DNA of 64,000 nt from Pomphorhynchus laevis (Eukaryota > Acanthocephala > Palaeacanthocephala > Echinorhynchida > Pomphorhynchidae), in contig WNNJ02003847.1 of the NCBI GenBank assembly GCA_012934845.2, positions 1-64,000 of the forward strand. Reading direction: 5' to 3'. Shown here one piece after another: positions 20,308 through 31,547 of the stretch. The first letter of the stretch is position 1. The number at the start of each line of letters is the position of its first letter. Below the pieces are notes generated by a model. The model worked only from the letters and a program-made list of their open reading frames with translations, was not told where the DNA came from and did no database searches. Made by a program: the position numbers and the translations under genes.

Positions 20308-22101
20308 CTATCTTTCTAAGGATTGAGTATTTAAAATAAGCCAATCGATAAGCATTTGAGGTTTCGATTGAATTTTTAACTCAGGTACCAACTTTTCTCG
20401 TACCAAGTAATGATACTCATTTAGAAGGTCAATCTCTACATCTGTCATCATATCAATATCAATTAAAATCCTATCAATTGGCACAAATGTTAAATTTTCG
20501 AAACACAAAAATGACGGTGTGTTTTTGTCTTGCTTACAGAGCAAAACATTTTCAATTCGAATACCAAATTCACCGGTTTTATAATATCCCGGTTCGTTAC
20601 TTACAACAACACCGGAATGCATATGCTCTACATTTGAAAGATGCGGAGAAATTGTAAATGGTCCTTCATGGACATTTAAAAAGCAGCCAACACCATGTCC
20701 GGTTCCATGTTTGTAATCTTTACCTATATCCCATAGATGACAGCGAGCTATAGAATCTAATCGAGATGCTGATGTATCTTCTGGAAATTTAGTACTCGCC
20801 AAAGCTAAATGACCTTTTAATACCGCTGTAAAACATTGTTTCTGCTCTTTACTTGGTGTTCCGAAATGTAATGTTCTCGTCATATCAGTGGTGCCGTGAA
20901 GAAATTGTGCACCAGCATCCAAAAGGTACAAATTGTTTCTACTCAAACGCATATTGGATTTCGTATTCGATTCATAGTGGATAATTGATGCATTAGGACC
21001 AAATGCACTAATAGTATGAAAACTTGGATACACGTACTCGGCTTGTTTGGCACGTAGCGATTCCAAACGATTCTCAACAGACAATTCGTCAAAGTGTTCA
21101 GGATTTTTACTTACTTCGTATAAAAGCTCACAAATAGCTACAGCATCTTTAATATGGGCAAGCCTCATTCCGTTTTGTTCGATTTCGTTCTTAATAGCTT
21201 TCAATTTCGATATTTTGCTGAAATTTTCAAATTTCAATTCACAATTATCTACAAGTTTATTTTTAATGGCAATACTAGCATATAGGGGTAATCTGATTTT
21301 CAGACCTTTGAGTTCTTTTAAATCATGCCAAAATTGGTCGTACTTTAGGAGAGTAACATTTAATGTGTCAAGATAATGTTTCACAGTGTCAGGCATGCTT
21401 GATTCGTTTGCATAAAGACGACAATAATCTTCAGTTAATATTAAGAACGAGAAGAATACAGGATTGTAGGAAATATCACACCCCCTCATGTTCAAAAGCC
21501 AAGCTATTTCATCAAGTGCACTTAAAACCGTAACATCATTAGCTAACATTAAACAACGAACAATTTTCAATTTCTCGGATGCTGATTGACCGGTTTTAGA
21601 TTCCGGAAGAACGAATACATTTCCCAAATTCTCTTTTGGACGTGGTGATTCTTTATCATTCTCCCAAGTTAAATCGATTAGATTACTGTCAATTGATTTT
21701 AGATTAAGACCATTTTTTCGGCATCGGTTGTATTCAGCAATTGACATCAACTTAGGATCAAATCCGATATGATAATCGGACGAAGTATTAAACTCGGTAG
21801 CAAGCCATTCTTCAACAGTTGGTACATTTAAACTACGATCTTTCATCAGAGTCCATTCGTTATTCAACTCTTTAGTGGCTTGATCAAAGTATCGACCGTC
21901 TGTCCACAGTAATGCGCTTGAATCTGTCACCACAATTGTGGAATTTGAACCTGTAAATCCAGACATATAAGTTACCCGTGCATCTCGTTCTACTATGTAT
22001 TCAGAATTATGATAATCGGTATTATGCAAAAGATATGCATTTATTTTAAATTGATTAAGTAGTTTTCGAAAGGACGCTAGTCTGGCATAGTTATTCGACA
22101 T
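20308..22101 (-). CDS. cytosolic Xaa-Pro aminopeptidase (peptidase family M24B)
   Basis: A complete, intronless 597-residue frame. Residues about 1-300 form the two creatinase N-terminal domains (GFTGSNSTIVV; LLWTDGRYF; ALDEIAWLLNMRG). Residues about 305-560 form the pita-bread metallopeptidase domain. The five metal ligands are D395 (LDAGAQ), D406 (GTTDMTRT), H469 (HGTGHGVG), E503 (NEPGYY) and E517 (RIENV). Their spacing of 11, 63, 34 and 14 residues is the same as in human XPNPEP1. The enzyme removes N-terminal residues preceding proline from peptides, normally as a dimer with two manganese ions. There is no signal peptide, so the cytosolic form is meant. The ATG is directly preceded by TTTTAG, a possible splice acceptor. 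Confidence 0.93.
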   Translation of the reverse strand: MSNNYARLASFRKLLNQFKINAYLLHNTDYHNSEYIVERDARVTYMSGFTGSNSTIVVTDSSALLWTDGRYFDQATKELNNEWTLMKDRSLNVPTVEEWLATEFNTSSDYHIGFDPKLMSIAEYNRCRKNGLNLKSIDSNLIDLTWENDKESPRPKENLGNVFVLPESKTGQSASEKLKIVRCLMLANDVTVLSALDEIAWLLNMRGCDISYNPVFFSFLILTEDYCRLYANESSMPDTVKHYLDTLNVTLLKYDQFWHDLKELKGLKIRLPLYASIAIKNKLVDNCELKFENFSKISKLKAIKNEIEQNGMRLAHIKDAVAICELLYEVSKNPEHFDELSVENRLESLRAKQAEYVYPSFHTISAFGPNASIIHYESNTKSNMRLSRNNLYLLDAGAQFLHGTTDMTRTLHFGTPSKEQKQCFTAVLKGHLALASTKFPEDTSASRLDSIARCHLWDIGKDYKHGTGHGVGCFLNVHEGPFTISPHLSNVEHMHSGVVVSNEPGYYKTGEFGIRIENVLLCKQDKNTPSFLCFENLTFVPIDRILIDIDMMTDVEIDLLNEYHYLVREKLVPELKIQSKPQMLIDWLILNTQSLER

Positions 22102-22299
22102 CTAAAATAAAGCTGATTGTCTTTGATTAATAGTTTAACTAACACCAGTAGTATAAATAATAATGTTGCACCAAACTGACTTCGAAAAGTTTTTATATTC
22201 TACATGGAACACATTCTCTCCCCCATAGAATACGAATTGTTCAGCATTTCTTTGTCTAATTTTGTTTACTTTATTTTATTTACTTGTTTTTTGATTAAA

Positions 22300-22425
22300 T
22301 TTATAAAAATATAACGTTATTGTATAACGTTATAACGTTTTAACGTTATATAACGTTATAATGTTATATGCTTCATGTATAACGTTATATATAACGTTAT
22401 TTAACTTCATATATAAAGTTATATA
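22300..22425. repeat. clustered AACGTT palindromic repeats
   Basis: AACGTTATA-type words recur about eight times (for example TAACGTTATATAACGTTATA), each self-complementary. A matching stretch, AACGTTTTAACGTTATATAA, recurs at about 24614, beyond the LINE cluster, as though an older AACGTT-rich block had been split. Confidence 0.8.
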
Positions 22426-22515
22426 CTTCACCATGCTGTTACCCTATTACTAAGGAAGAACGTAATCGTCTTGAAAATGTTTAATAATAATACAAATTTA
22501 TTTAATGTGGCAAAT

Positions 22516-22532
22516 GCGTACAAGCTGTACGC
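22516..22532 (-). other. 3' terminal hairpin of LINE A2a
   Basis: Minus strand GCGTACA, loop GCT, TGTACGC, then ATTTGCCAC. Family A has GCGTGC/GCACGC at the same place, a compensatory change. Confidence 0.75.
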
Positions 22533-22561
22533 TTACAAGTCCACAAACAAAAATGAGAAAG

Positions 22562-24178
22562 TCAAGCAGTTAAATTGTTAAAATGTGATCGGATTTGTCG
22601 TTTGAAGCACTGCAGGGAAGTTGATTGGCGTATATGAATGGGCAGATGATTCCACGATAGAGGAGCAGCCACCAGGAAGGAGCGGAGTCCAAAGGAGGTA
22701 GAGTAGTTTGGGACATGTAAAAGAAGGGAATTACAGGAACGCAAGGAACAGTAAACAGGACGGGAATTATCAAGAAAAGGAAGGTTGAGAAATGAAGGGG
22801 TATGAAAAGTTACAAGGCGGAAAGCAACGATAAGAAGACGAATTTGAACACGACAATAAATTGTAGGCAAATCGAGAGAAGCAAGATGGTAGGATGTGTG
22901 ATCAAAACGACGAAGACGGAGGAGAATTCGGACAGCTGCGTTGATGATGCGTTGTAGGGGAAGAAGAGTGGATTTAGGTGAGTTGGAAAATAGACTAAGA
23001 CAATAATCGAGTCTAGAAAAAAGGAGAGATGATATGAGAGTCATACAAGAAGGGAAATCGATCAATCTACGAACTTGACGGAGGTTGCGGAGTATCAAGG
23101 TAGAGATTATCAACGATAGGAAGAATTGTAGAATTTAATGATACGGAGGGAGGTTCGAAGCCGAGGCGTCGAGGTAGGATCCACATAATTTTGGATTTAT
23201 CAGGATTCAGAGAAAGGCGAAGGGAAGAAAGATGATTGGAAATTGAGACAAGACAGTCGGAAGCAGAAACACTAAGATCGTGAATACGATAAACAGGTGC
23301 ATGAGCATAGATGAGAATGTCATCAGCATATTGCATAACATGGAATTTAAATTTATGAGAAATCGAAGACAAATCACCAAGAAGAAGAGAGAAAAGTATA
23401 GGGCCTAATACGGAGCCTTGCGGAACACCGGACGGAATGGACGAAGGATGGGAGAGAGAAGAGTTAGAATATACGCGAAATGTACGGTTTGATAGATATG
23501 AAGAAAACCATGATACAGTGGGTAAAGAGAAGCCATAATCATGACGAAGGCGATGGAGAAGAATCGAGTGATCGACGATGTCAAAAGCAGACGATAGATC
23601 AAGAGAAACTATGACACTACATAATTTATGATCGCGCGATATGAGTAAGTCGTTATAAACTTTAAGACATGCAATTTCGGTAGAGTAATTAGAGCGAAAA
23701 GCGGCTTGGAAGGAGGAAATAAGTTAGAGGAATAGAGATATGTATTAACTTGCTTAAGAACGAGACGCTCAAGGAGTTTAGAGAGGGTTGGGAGAAGTGA
23801 GATTGGACGGTACGAAGATGGTAGTGAAGAGTCGAGAGATTGCTTTTTGATGATAGGACGAACAGTGGCGCATTTCCAGATGGAAGGAAATGTACGGCTA
23901 CGGATGGACGAGTTGAACAATGTGGTTAGGAAGGGTAAGATAAAAGTGCAGATATTTTTAAGTAAGTGAGTGGGAATTGGGTCAGAAGGAGAGGTTTTAT
24001 TAGGTAATGACAGCAGAACCGAAGAAACTTCATCAAACGAAACGGGAAGAAGGTGGAATAGTTCTGGGAGGGAAGTATTTAAAGATAAGAGTGGGTACAA
24101 GGGGGCTATGGGTAGTAGGGAAAGTAAATTAGATAGCTTAGTTTGTAGATAAGAAGAAAATTCATCAGGATTTAAATA
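22562..24178 (-). pseudogene. LINE A2a reverse transcriptase
   Basis: Open parts at 24178-23609, 23602-23405, 23372-23067 and 23113-22562 lie in changing frames, so at least three shifts break the protein. Motif A falls near 23590 and motif C retains both aspartates. The C-terminal 180 residues are uninterrupted and end naturally near 22562. Confidence 0.75.
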
Positions 24179-24179
24179 T

Positions 24180-24608
24180 GGCTCCGCCACGAGATTAATC
24201 CGTACTGTCAGACATTTGGAATATAGGGATAAACTTATGTATCTAAAAATACATAGTCTTAGTTTCATGCGAATTCGTGCTGATATTTGCCTCGTATATT
24301 TTACACACTAAGGATCATCCATCGCGTCACTTGTTGAGATTGCGAGACCAGTCCTCACTACACGGACATTCCTTAATGATTGTAACACTACGCCTATACC
24401 ACATCCGTATCTCACTTTTTGCACAGAAAGTTGTATCGGTATGGCATCAACTTTCCAATACGACTGCTAACTCTCGTAATATTCATGCGTTCAAGCTGGA
24501 GTTGGATAAAGATTTAGCCAAGATAATCGATTGCGATCTGTGAAGTTTTACTTTGATTTCCTGTGATGCAACTTGTAAAGAGTCTTTGACTCACTGTTTT
24601 GTCTATGT
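24180..24608 (+). mobile_element. LINE family C, copy C2, 3' end fragment
   Basis: The open segment 24277-24543 ends with the family C C-terminus: LHGHSLMIVTLRLYHIRISL, then VVSVWHQLSNTTAN and FKLELDKDL. It ends before the AACGTT repeat at 24610. The direction is opposite to the adjoining A2a copy. Confidence 0.6.
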
Positions 24609-24720
24609 AATAATAACGTTTTAACGTTATATAACGTTATCCAATAGTTCATAATATTTTAACGTACAAAATAAAAAAAATAACATTAATGTGATGTAAC
24701 ATAGAAAATGTTTGAAAAAT
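24609..24720. repeat. second AACGTT-rich block
   Basis: AACGTTTTAACGTTATATAA repeats the motif at about 22330, which suggests that the LINE cluster between interrupts one block. Confidence 0.6.
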
Positions 24721-25259
24721 TTCTACCCATATACAGAGCTTTGCACAGGACGTTCGAAGGGGAGTAAAGAGTTGACATGGAAGAATACTGTCAAGAATGG
24801 AAGAGAGTTCAGAATCAAAGAGATTAGATAGATAGTCCCGATGTTGGAGAGTGAAATATGAGGAAATGAGAGGAGAGACAATTAGCGGTGATAAGTAGCA
24901 CTTTATCTGTATCTAATCTTTCCTTACTACTTTCTCCCATCACTACTTAAACAACGATTCAATTATCCACAGATAACATCCATCTATAAGACTCGTCTCT
25001 CAACAATTTACCTCTAATAATCTAACTACATCACATCATATGCGAATAACCTCTTTGCCAACCAAACCCTTTAAATAAATAAACTTACATTAATCACAAC
25101 ATTCACATTATGATCTTAATTCATCTGTCAAATAGGCACAGTCCAGCTTTTTGATTAAACTATCTGCTATTTATCCATCATGACCCTTTACTATTTTATT
25201 CACATCTGCCCCACCACGTACTCCTTATTCTTCTGCTGCTCTTAAACGCCGTGCTTCTC

Positions 25260-25300
25260 GCAATCATAGCATTATTTTAAAAAAATAATGCTATGATTGC
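25260..25300. repeat. perfect palindrome 1
   Basis: Arms of 19 nt (25260-25278 and 25282-25300, starting GCAATCATAGC) around AAA. It sits at the deletion junction of LINE A2b. Confidence 0.95.
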
Positions 25301-25356
25301 TACTAATGCTACTACGCCTATACCACATCCGTGGTATAGGCGTAGTAGCATTAGTA
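25301..25356. repeat. perfect palindrome 2
   Basis: Arms of 26 nt (25301-25326 and 25331-25356) around ATCC, directly abutting palindrome 1. Bases 25311-25332 are identical to 24387-24408 in LINE C2. Confidence 0.95.
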
Positions 25357-25987
25357 TTAATAATTCCATTTTGACAACCGACTTTCACTTAAACATTTCG
25401 TTAGTGATAAAGTATGATCATCTACCTTGATACTCCGCAGCCTCCGGCAAGTTCGTAGATTGATCGATTTACCTTCTTGTATGACTCATATCTTCTCTCC
25501 TTTTTTCTAGACTCGATTATTGTCTTAGTCTATTTTCCAACTCACCTAAATCCACTCTTCTTCCCCTACAACGCATCATCAACGCAGCTGTCCGAATTCT
25601 CCTCCGTCTTCGTCGTTTTGATCATACATCCTACCATCTTGCTTCTCTCCATTTGCCTACAATTTACTGTCGTGCTCAAATTCGTCTTATCGTTGCTTTC
25701 CGCCTTGTAACTTTTCATACCCCTTCATTTCTCAACCTTCCTTTTCTTGATAATTCTCGTTCTGTTTACTGTTCTTTGCGTTCCTGTAATTCCCTTCTTT
25801 TACATGTCCCAAACTGCTCTAACTCCTTTGGACTCCGCTCCTTCCTGGTAGCTGCTCCTCTGTCGTGGAACCATCTGCCCATTCATATACGCCAATCAAC
25901 TTCCCTGCCATGCTTCAAACGACAAATCCGATCCCATTTAAACAATTTATCTGCTTGACTTTTTCATTTTTGTTTATGGACTTGTAA

Positions 25988-26004
25988 GCGTACAGCTTGT
26001 ACGC
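25988..26004 (+). other. 3' terminal hairpin of LINE A2b
   Basis: GCGTACA, loop GCT, TGTACGC, followed by ATTTGCCACATTAAATAAAT. Same sequence as in A2a. Confidence 0.75.
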
Positions 26005-26335
26005 ATTTGCCACATTAAATAAATTTGTAAAATTTAAAAAAAGGATATCAAACCCTTATCTCTCTTTCGTTTATGATCCTGTGTCTCTCAACCAACAAAG
26101 CGGCATTATTTGCAATGTTTTGATGCTGCCAAGAGCGATGCGATATGATTCCTTTTGTTGCTGATTTGTATAGTGGTGTTGACGCCGCCTTAAATTGTTT
26201 ATTTTGTGACTTGAATAATATGTCGCTCATAGATAACTGGTTTCGTTTTCCTCTGTTTTGAGTTTTTATTCTGGAGAAAAAATCATTGCCTACTGTGTTT
26301 CATTTTAATCAATTTGCTTACAAGCTATTTCGGCT

Positions 26336-27025
26336 ATGAGCGGTGCAACAGTTCGTTGGGCAGATGTGGTGCAGCCGTACGATGGAAATAGCGATTTTGA
26401 AGAATGGATTTGCAAATTGGAAGTGGTTGCAAAGCTGCAAGGAATAGACAACGTCGGTAATTGCTTACCCGTGTTTCTGACAAAAGGTGAGTTTGCTGTT
26501 TATCAAGGACTAAATTCGGACGTTCAAAAAGACTATAAGGCACTTAGAAAATCCTTGCTTACTGCATTTTCAATTAGTGCAACTAGGGCGTATGGCCAGT
26601 TTGTGCAGCGACAAATGCGACCGGACGAGAAGGTCGATGTTTATTTGGCTGATTTAACGCGTCTGTTCGGAATTATCACTACAGCTCATAATGAGGATTT
26701 TTTAAAGTGTGCATTCGTGAATAGCCTGCCAGCAAGTGTAAAATCTCAGTTAATTACATCATCGAATTTTAGCGACATGCACTAATGTGACATTGTCGTA
26801 AAGGCTCGCTTAATGTTAGGGAGTCAACTGGATGACCAACCACAGCTATATTATACTAAATCGATTGGAACGGTAAGCAACGACCGAGACAAAAATATTC
26901 AGTGTTTTACTTCTCACAACACAGGTCATCGATCTAGAGATTGTCATACTAAACCTATTCGAAGATGCTACAATTGTGGATCTTGTGACCATCTAGCAAA
27001 TCGATGTAAGTCTGGTGTAAATTGA
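26336..27025 (+). pseudogene. gag-like region of LTR fossil G1
   Basis: A retrotransposon gag-type capsid-like segment is followed by two CCHC zinc knuckles, the second reading CYNCGSCDHLANRC. It lies at the usual place upstream of the protease. Fossil, not intact. Confidence 0.7.
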
Positions 27026-27129
27026 AAAAAACGATTTCGGGGAGGTTCAATAATTGGATTGTGTGTATCCTCCCTTATTATTCAAATCCTCTAGTGGTAA
27101 AAATGCGAGTAAATGGTATAGATTGCAAT

Positions 27130-29400
27130 GGATTAGTGGACACTGGCGCGACAAGAACGCTGATATCAAAATGAATATATTTACCAATAAAAGGAGAGTG
27201 CACGGCAACGCTTATTGATGGGTCTAAAGTTGCATGTAAAGAAACCGTTGAAGTCGATATTCAGGTACAGGGTGGCACAGTCATTAAAACAAGTTGCCTC
27301 TCTGTTGATATGAACATTCCATTTGATGCTTTAGTTGGAATGAATATCATCAATAGACTGGGTGGTATTCAAATATCTCGAGGGTATGAAAAGTTTCTTG
27401 GGGATGCGGCTGTGTTCATCATGTATCAGCGAGTCATGTATCTTAAAAACGGCAAATGCCTTCAGTTTCAATAAGAGATGACGACTTTAGTGCCTTATTT
27501 GATGGAAATTCATGGTCGTGTGAATGGGTGTAGAAGAACGGGGAGCCTGAAAAACTGCACAATAGTATAGCCTCCTATAGCATTGATCCTGATTTGCAGC
27601 AAGATTTTGAAAAGGAGGTTATTTGCTGGATTCGAGAGGGATGGTTGATACCGTATGATGGATAAGTTAGAGCGTTGATACCGCTGATGGCAGTAATGCA
27701 GGCAAACAAATCGAAAGTACGACCGGTATTTGATTTTCTGGAATTGAATGGTTTTGTGACAAGCAACACAGCATATGCTGATGTCTGTATTGAAAAAATT
27801 CGGTCATGGCGACGAAAGGGTGAGCATTTGTTTATTATAGATTTGTCCAGAGCTTATCTACAAATCCATGTTCATGAGAAGTTGTGGAAATATCAGGTGG
27901 TTAGACTTGGTGGTCGTCAGTTCTGTCTTACTAGATTAGGATTTGGATTGAATGTGGCACCGAAGATTATGAAAGCAGTTGTGGAAAAAGTGATCTTAGA
28001 TCACAATGTGAGAGCCGCTTGCGACAGTTATCTTGATGACATAATAGTAGATGAATCTCAGATGTCTGCGAAATCAGTAAAATTGTACCTGTCCAAGTAT
28101 GGCCTTGAGTCTAAAGTGCCCCGGAAAATTGACGGCGCTCAGGTACTTGGCTTAAATGTCTTTAAAATGAATGGGAAGCTAAATTGGAAAAGAGACAACA
28201 AACCTTTGGATAGCGACGTTCCGACAACAAAGCGTCAACTCTTCTCATTCTGTGGAAAGGTAATTGGTCACTTTCCTGTTTGCGGATGGCTTACATCGTG
28301 TAGCTATTTAAAGCGATTGTGCAATGACATAGGATGGGATGATCCCATTCCAGAAAACGTTATGAAGTCAATAGAAAATATCACAGTAAAATTTCGCGAA
28401 CACGATCCAGTTCAAGGCAAATGGAGAATCGAAGAGACATCGAATCCAGTCACCATTTGGTGCGATGCGAGTAGCGTCGCTGTCGGAGTCGTTGTCGAAC
28501 TCAATGGAAATGTGATAGAGGATGCATCATGGTTACGCAAAATGGATGACGATACTCACATTAATTTAGCAGAATTAGAAGCGATCATAAAGGGTGTTAA
28601 TATTGCCATCAGCAATAAATTTTGCAAAATCAAAATACTTACTGATTCCTCTTCGGTCCGTGCCTGGGTAGCGTGTACCATAATGCGTGATAAGCCAATA
28701 TCAACTCGTGGATTAAGACAATCATATTTCAAAGACGAGTTAGCCTTTTGCATCAAATACTCAAAGAGTACTAAATCGATGCGACAATAGAAAAAATAGA
28801 ATCAGCACAGAATAAAGATGATGCCCTATCTAGAATTCTAAAAGCATGGATAAATTCGACTGCATGTTGTTTTGATTTATGTGATTAAAAACTGCGAACA
28901 CTAAGAACACATCACGAGAATCATCATCAGGGTGTCGAACAAACATTGTATTTGGCGAATCGAGTTTTTCATGACCACAAATTCCGGAGATCAGAAGCGG
29001 TTGAAATAATTAAATAATGCGATCGTTGCCTTAGAATAGATCCAAGTTCGATATGCTGAGAAACTGGTCACCTCCGGGTCCTTGAGAACTGGACCAGACT
29101 TGCAGTGGATATAACGCATTACGACAACTGACCTTATCTGAGCTTAATCGATTGTGGACCGAGTCACCTCTCCGTTTGGAAGCAATTGTCGAACGAATCG
29201 AGCGAATTCGCAGAAAAAGTCATAGAGGATATATTTTTCGAACGAGGTCCTCCTGTAGAATTGCTCGTAGATAATGCCTTGACATTCAAATCACAAATGT
29301 TCACAAAAGTGTGTAAGAAATTCGGAGTAGATATTCGGTATAGATGTGCACATCGTCCCCAAGGGAATGTAATTGTTGAGAGATTACATTGACATGTTAA
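27130..29400 (+). pseudogene. pol-like region of LTR fossil G1
   Basis: Protease, reverse transcriptase (FIIDLSRAYLQIHV; LTRLGFGLNVAPK; SYLDDIIVD), RNase H (IWCDASSVAVGVVVE; NLAELEAI; LTDSSSVRAW) and integrase core segments (ELLVDNALTF) occur in the Ty3/gypsy order. The reverse transcriptase-RNase H part is the best preserved. Assignment to a Ty3/gypsy lineage is by order and motif style only. Confidence 0.7.
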
Positions 29401-29965
29401 GCGTACTGCAATTCGAGCATCTATTAGGATCAAAAAAGCTGTTTATTGGCATAATGTATCACCAGCAGACTTGAAAGTTTCACTAGCTCCCCAGCAGATC
29501 AAATGTATTCATACGAATTTCGACTTCCGGTGTCCGTTGAACAACATAAATCGAATACGGTAGTACATGACTTATCGCTTGGAGATGCAGTGTATGTTCG
29601 GCCGCTTGGTTCGCGTTGCTTCACAGAATGGCCTATGCAAGTGATAACCGGAACAGGTAATGGGTTGTCCGTCGAAGTTGCTGGCATTCCACGACACAGA
29701 TGATGTTCGGAAGGTAACATATTGTAAGAACCATTCTAGCATATCAATTTCGAACGCGAATAACTACAATGAACCACAGAGTCTTGCTGATGCTGATGAT
29801 GACATACGTTCAGATACTCCATCTGAAATTATCCCCCGTGTTTAAAGAAAGAGGAATGAGCCGCCGTATTCGAGAGACTATGTGATGATGTGATCATCAC
29901 AGGGGCGTGTGTCTCTCAACCAACAAAGCGGCATTATTTGCAATGTTTTGATGCTGCCAATAGCG

Positions 29966-31200
29966 TAAGAGTTTGATGCTGTCAAAAGTACCGTATTATG
30001 TATCGACCGGTTGGCCAAACAAAGCAACAGACTCGGATATTCATCAATACACCGCAAGACGCAATGATTTGTCATTTGAAGATGGAATTTTGCTTTTAGG
30101 AGCGTGTGTTGTAATTCCAACGAGTTTAAGGGAAGAAGTTTTGCGAACTTTGTATGCGGGGCATCCGGGTATCGTTGCTATGAAGTCATTATCACGGTAT
30201 TACGTATGGTGGCCAGGATTGGATATTGATATTGAGCGCTCAGTGCAGAATTGTAAGGACTGTCAGCGTTTCCGGAATAATGAACCTAACCATCCACTTC
30301 ACAATTTGCCTATACTAAATAATATATAGACTAGGATCCACGTAGACTTTGCCGGACCATCCTAACAAGAGTACTACTTTGTAGTTCAGTGTGCTCTATC
30401 AAAATGGCCAGAGGTTATTAAGATGCATTGTACTAGTGCTCATTCAATGTTAAAGGCAGCAAGATAAATGTTTGTCAGAAATGAGGTTCCCGAAGAGCTG
30501 GTATCAGACAATGGCCCTCTATTTCAGTCTTCAGAATTAACGATTCTTTTGAAAGTCAAATGGAGTAAAGCATGTAAGAGTATATCCGTATCACCCAAGA
30601 TCAAACAGTCCAGCAGAGAGGTTTATTCAAGTTCCAAAGAATAAAGTGATCAGACCTTACAATATACACGAACGTCTAAAGCGATTGCAGCAATTCTTAT
30701 TGCTATATATGAACACACCACACAGCGCCGCATGGAAACCACTGTCACTTATCTTTACTGGTCATCGTTTGACTATCTTATTTGATCGTTTAACACCGAA
30801 TCTGCGTTCCACACTTGAACGTTATTAAACAAATAATAAAATATATTTTGATAAGAAATCAAAATAGAGGAAATTCCAGGTAAAAGAAGTGGTGTGGTAT
30901 CGGCAGAAAAATAACGAACCGTGGTCGGCGGGAGAAATAGAAAGGCGTTAAAACTGGACATCGTACGTCGTGGGCAACGTTGATCAAAATTTCAGGTTAC
31001 ACGCTGAGATGCTTCGTAAACGAGACGGAATAGAGAAAAGAGAAATTATTGAAGATGAAGACAATGATCCAGAAAAAAGGATTCAACACTGTCACAGCAG
31101 ATTGAAATAGCTAGTGATCAAAGTCAGCAGATCATTACGAAGTCGGAAGATGCGAAAATCAGGAAAATGATAATTGCCCTCGGTAACTACCTAGACGTTC
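29966..31200 (+). mobile_element. second fossil Ty3/gypsy-like fragment (G2), integrase end
   Basis: It begins right where the G1 3' LTR is cut. It shows a linker and H2C2 zinc-binding domain (GHPGIVAMKSLSRYYVWWPG; CKDCQRF, about 30150-30270), traces of the integrase core (VDFAGP-type, DNGPLFQS near 30510), and an integrase C-terminal segment near 30890-31010. It differs in sequence from the G1 integrase, so it is a separate element. Broken in several places; no 3' LTR could be defined. Confidence 0.65.
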
Positions 31201-31547
31201 GGAAAGAGTCTGTAAAATCCCCGTCCGATATGGCTGGAATGTAGTGTTGTAAAAGACCATGTTCATATGAGGAAGAGAAATGTTGTGAATGAACACACAG
31301 CAAATGCATGACAATATCGATTATCATAAGCACCATTGTTAATGGGCGGTATGCTTTTGTATTTTGACTATATAATTGTAACAGCAACTATCTGTACTAA
31401 ACAATTAACATTTAGCGTTTGATTTGCAATGTTGGAAAAAACAGGTAAGAGTACGTATAAAAACTTTAAACGTATGTGGCAGTGTATCCATTCTGTCGAA
31501 AAATTACCTTGATCCGAAGTTAGGTCAATAACGGAGGGCATGAGAAA
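31200..31547. other. spacer, possibly remnant of LTR fossil G2
   Basis: No recognisable gene. It lies between the integrase end of G2 and LINE A3. Confidence 0.35.

Larger units (their letters stand above)
22490..24180 (-). mobile_element. LINE family A2, copy A2a (CR1/L2-like), 5'-truncated
   Basis: Minus-strand copy with 3' end at about 22490 and 5' end at about 24180, where a family C fragment starts. It holds the end of the endonuclease-reverse transcriptase linker (DEVSSVLLSLPNKTSPSDP), fingers (SYRPISLLPTLSKLLERLV), motif B (about 23420, GVPQGSVLG-like across a frame change), motif C QYADDILIYAHAP (about 23320) and the C-terminal domain FGLRSFLVAAPLSWNHLP. It shares the 3' hairpin and architecture with family A but is a distinct subfamily. 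Confidence 0.8.
24721..26040. mobile_element. rearranged LINE A2 remnants (copy A2b)
   Basis: About 24740-24880 resembles the minus-strand endonuclease/reverse transcriptase linker of family A. About 24900-25258 resembles plus-strand ORF1 (SSAALKRRASRN near 25240, like the SSARIEKRRREEN segment of family A). About 25430-26040 is the plus-strand reverse transcriptase C-terminus, with an open frame 25653-25958 ending in SFGLRSFLVAAPLSWNHLP-like sequence and the 3' hairpin. The middle of the element is missing and replaced by two palindromes. Confidence 0.65.
26080..29965 (+). mobile_element. fossil Ty3/gypsy-like LTR retrotransposon (G1)
   Basis: Parts in order: an LTR start (26080), gag-like region (about 26330-26790), two zinc knuckles (about 26910-27010), aspartic protease (VDTGAT, about 27140), reverse transcriptase and RNase H (about 27675-28790), and integrase core (about 29190-29400). 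The first 58 bp of the putative 5' LTR (26080-26137) recur at 29908-29965 with about one difference, marking the start of a 3' LTR that is then cut short. The near identity of these ends suggests a fairly young insertion, yet the coding region is broken in roughly five or more places. No envelope gene is seen. Confidence 0.75.

Noticed and set aside
26080-31200. Envelope-like gene in the LTR fossils
   Set aside because: No signal peptide, transmembrane or envelope-like segment was seen after the integrase regions.
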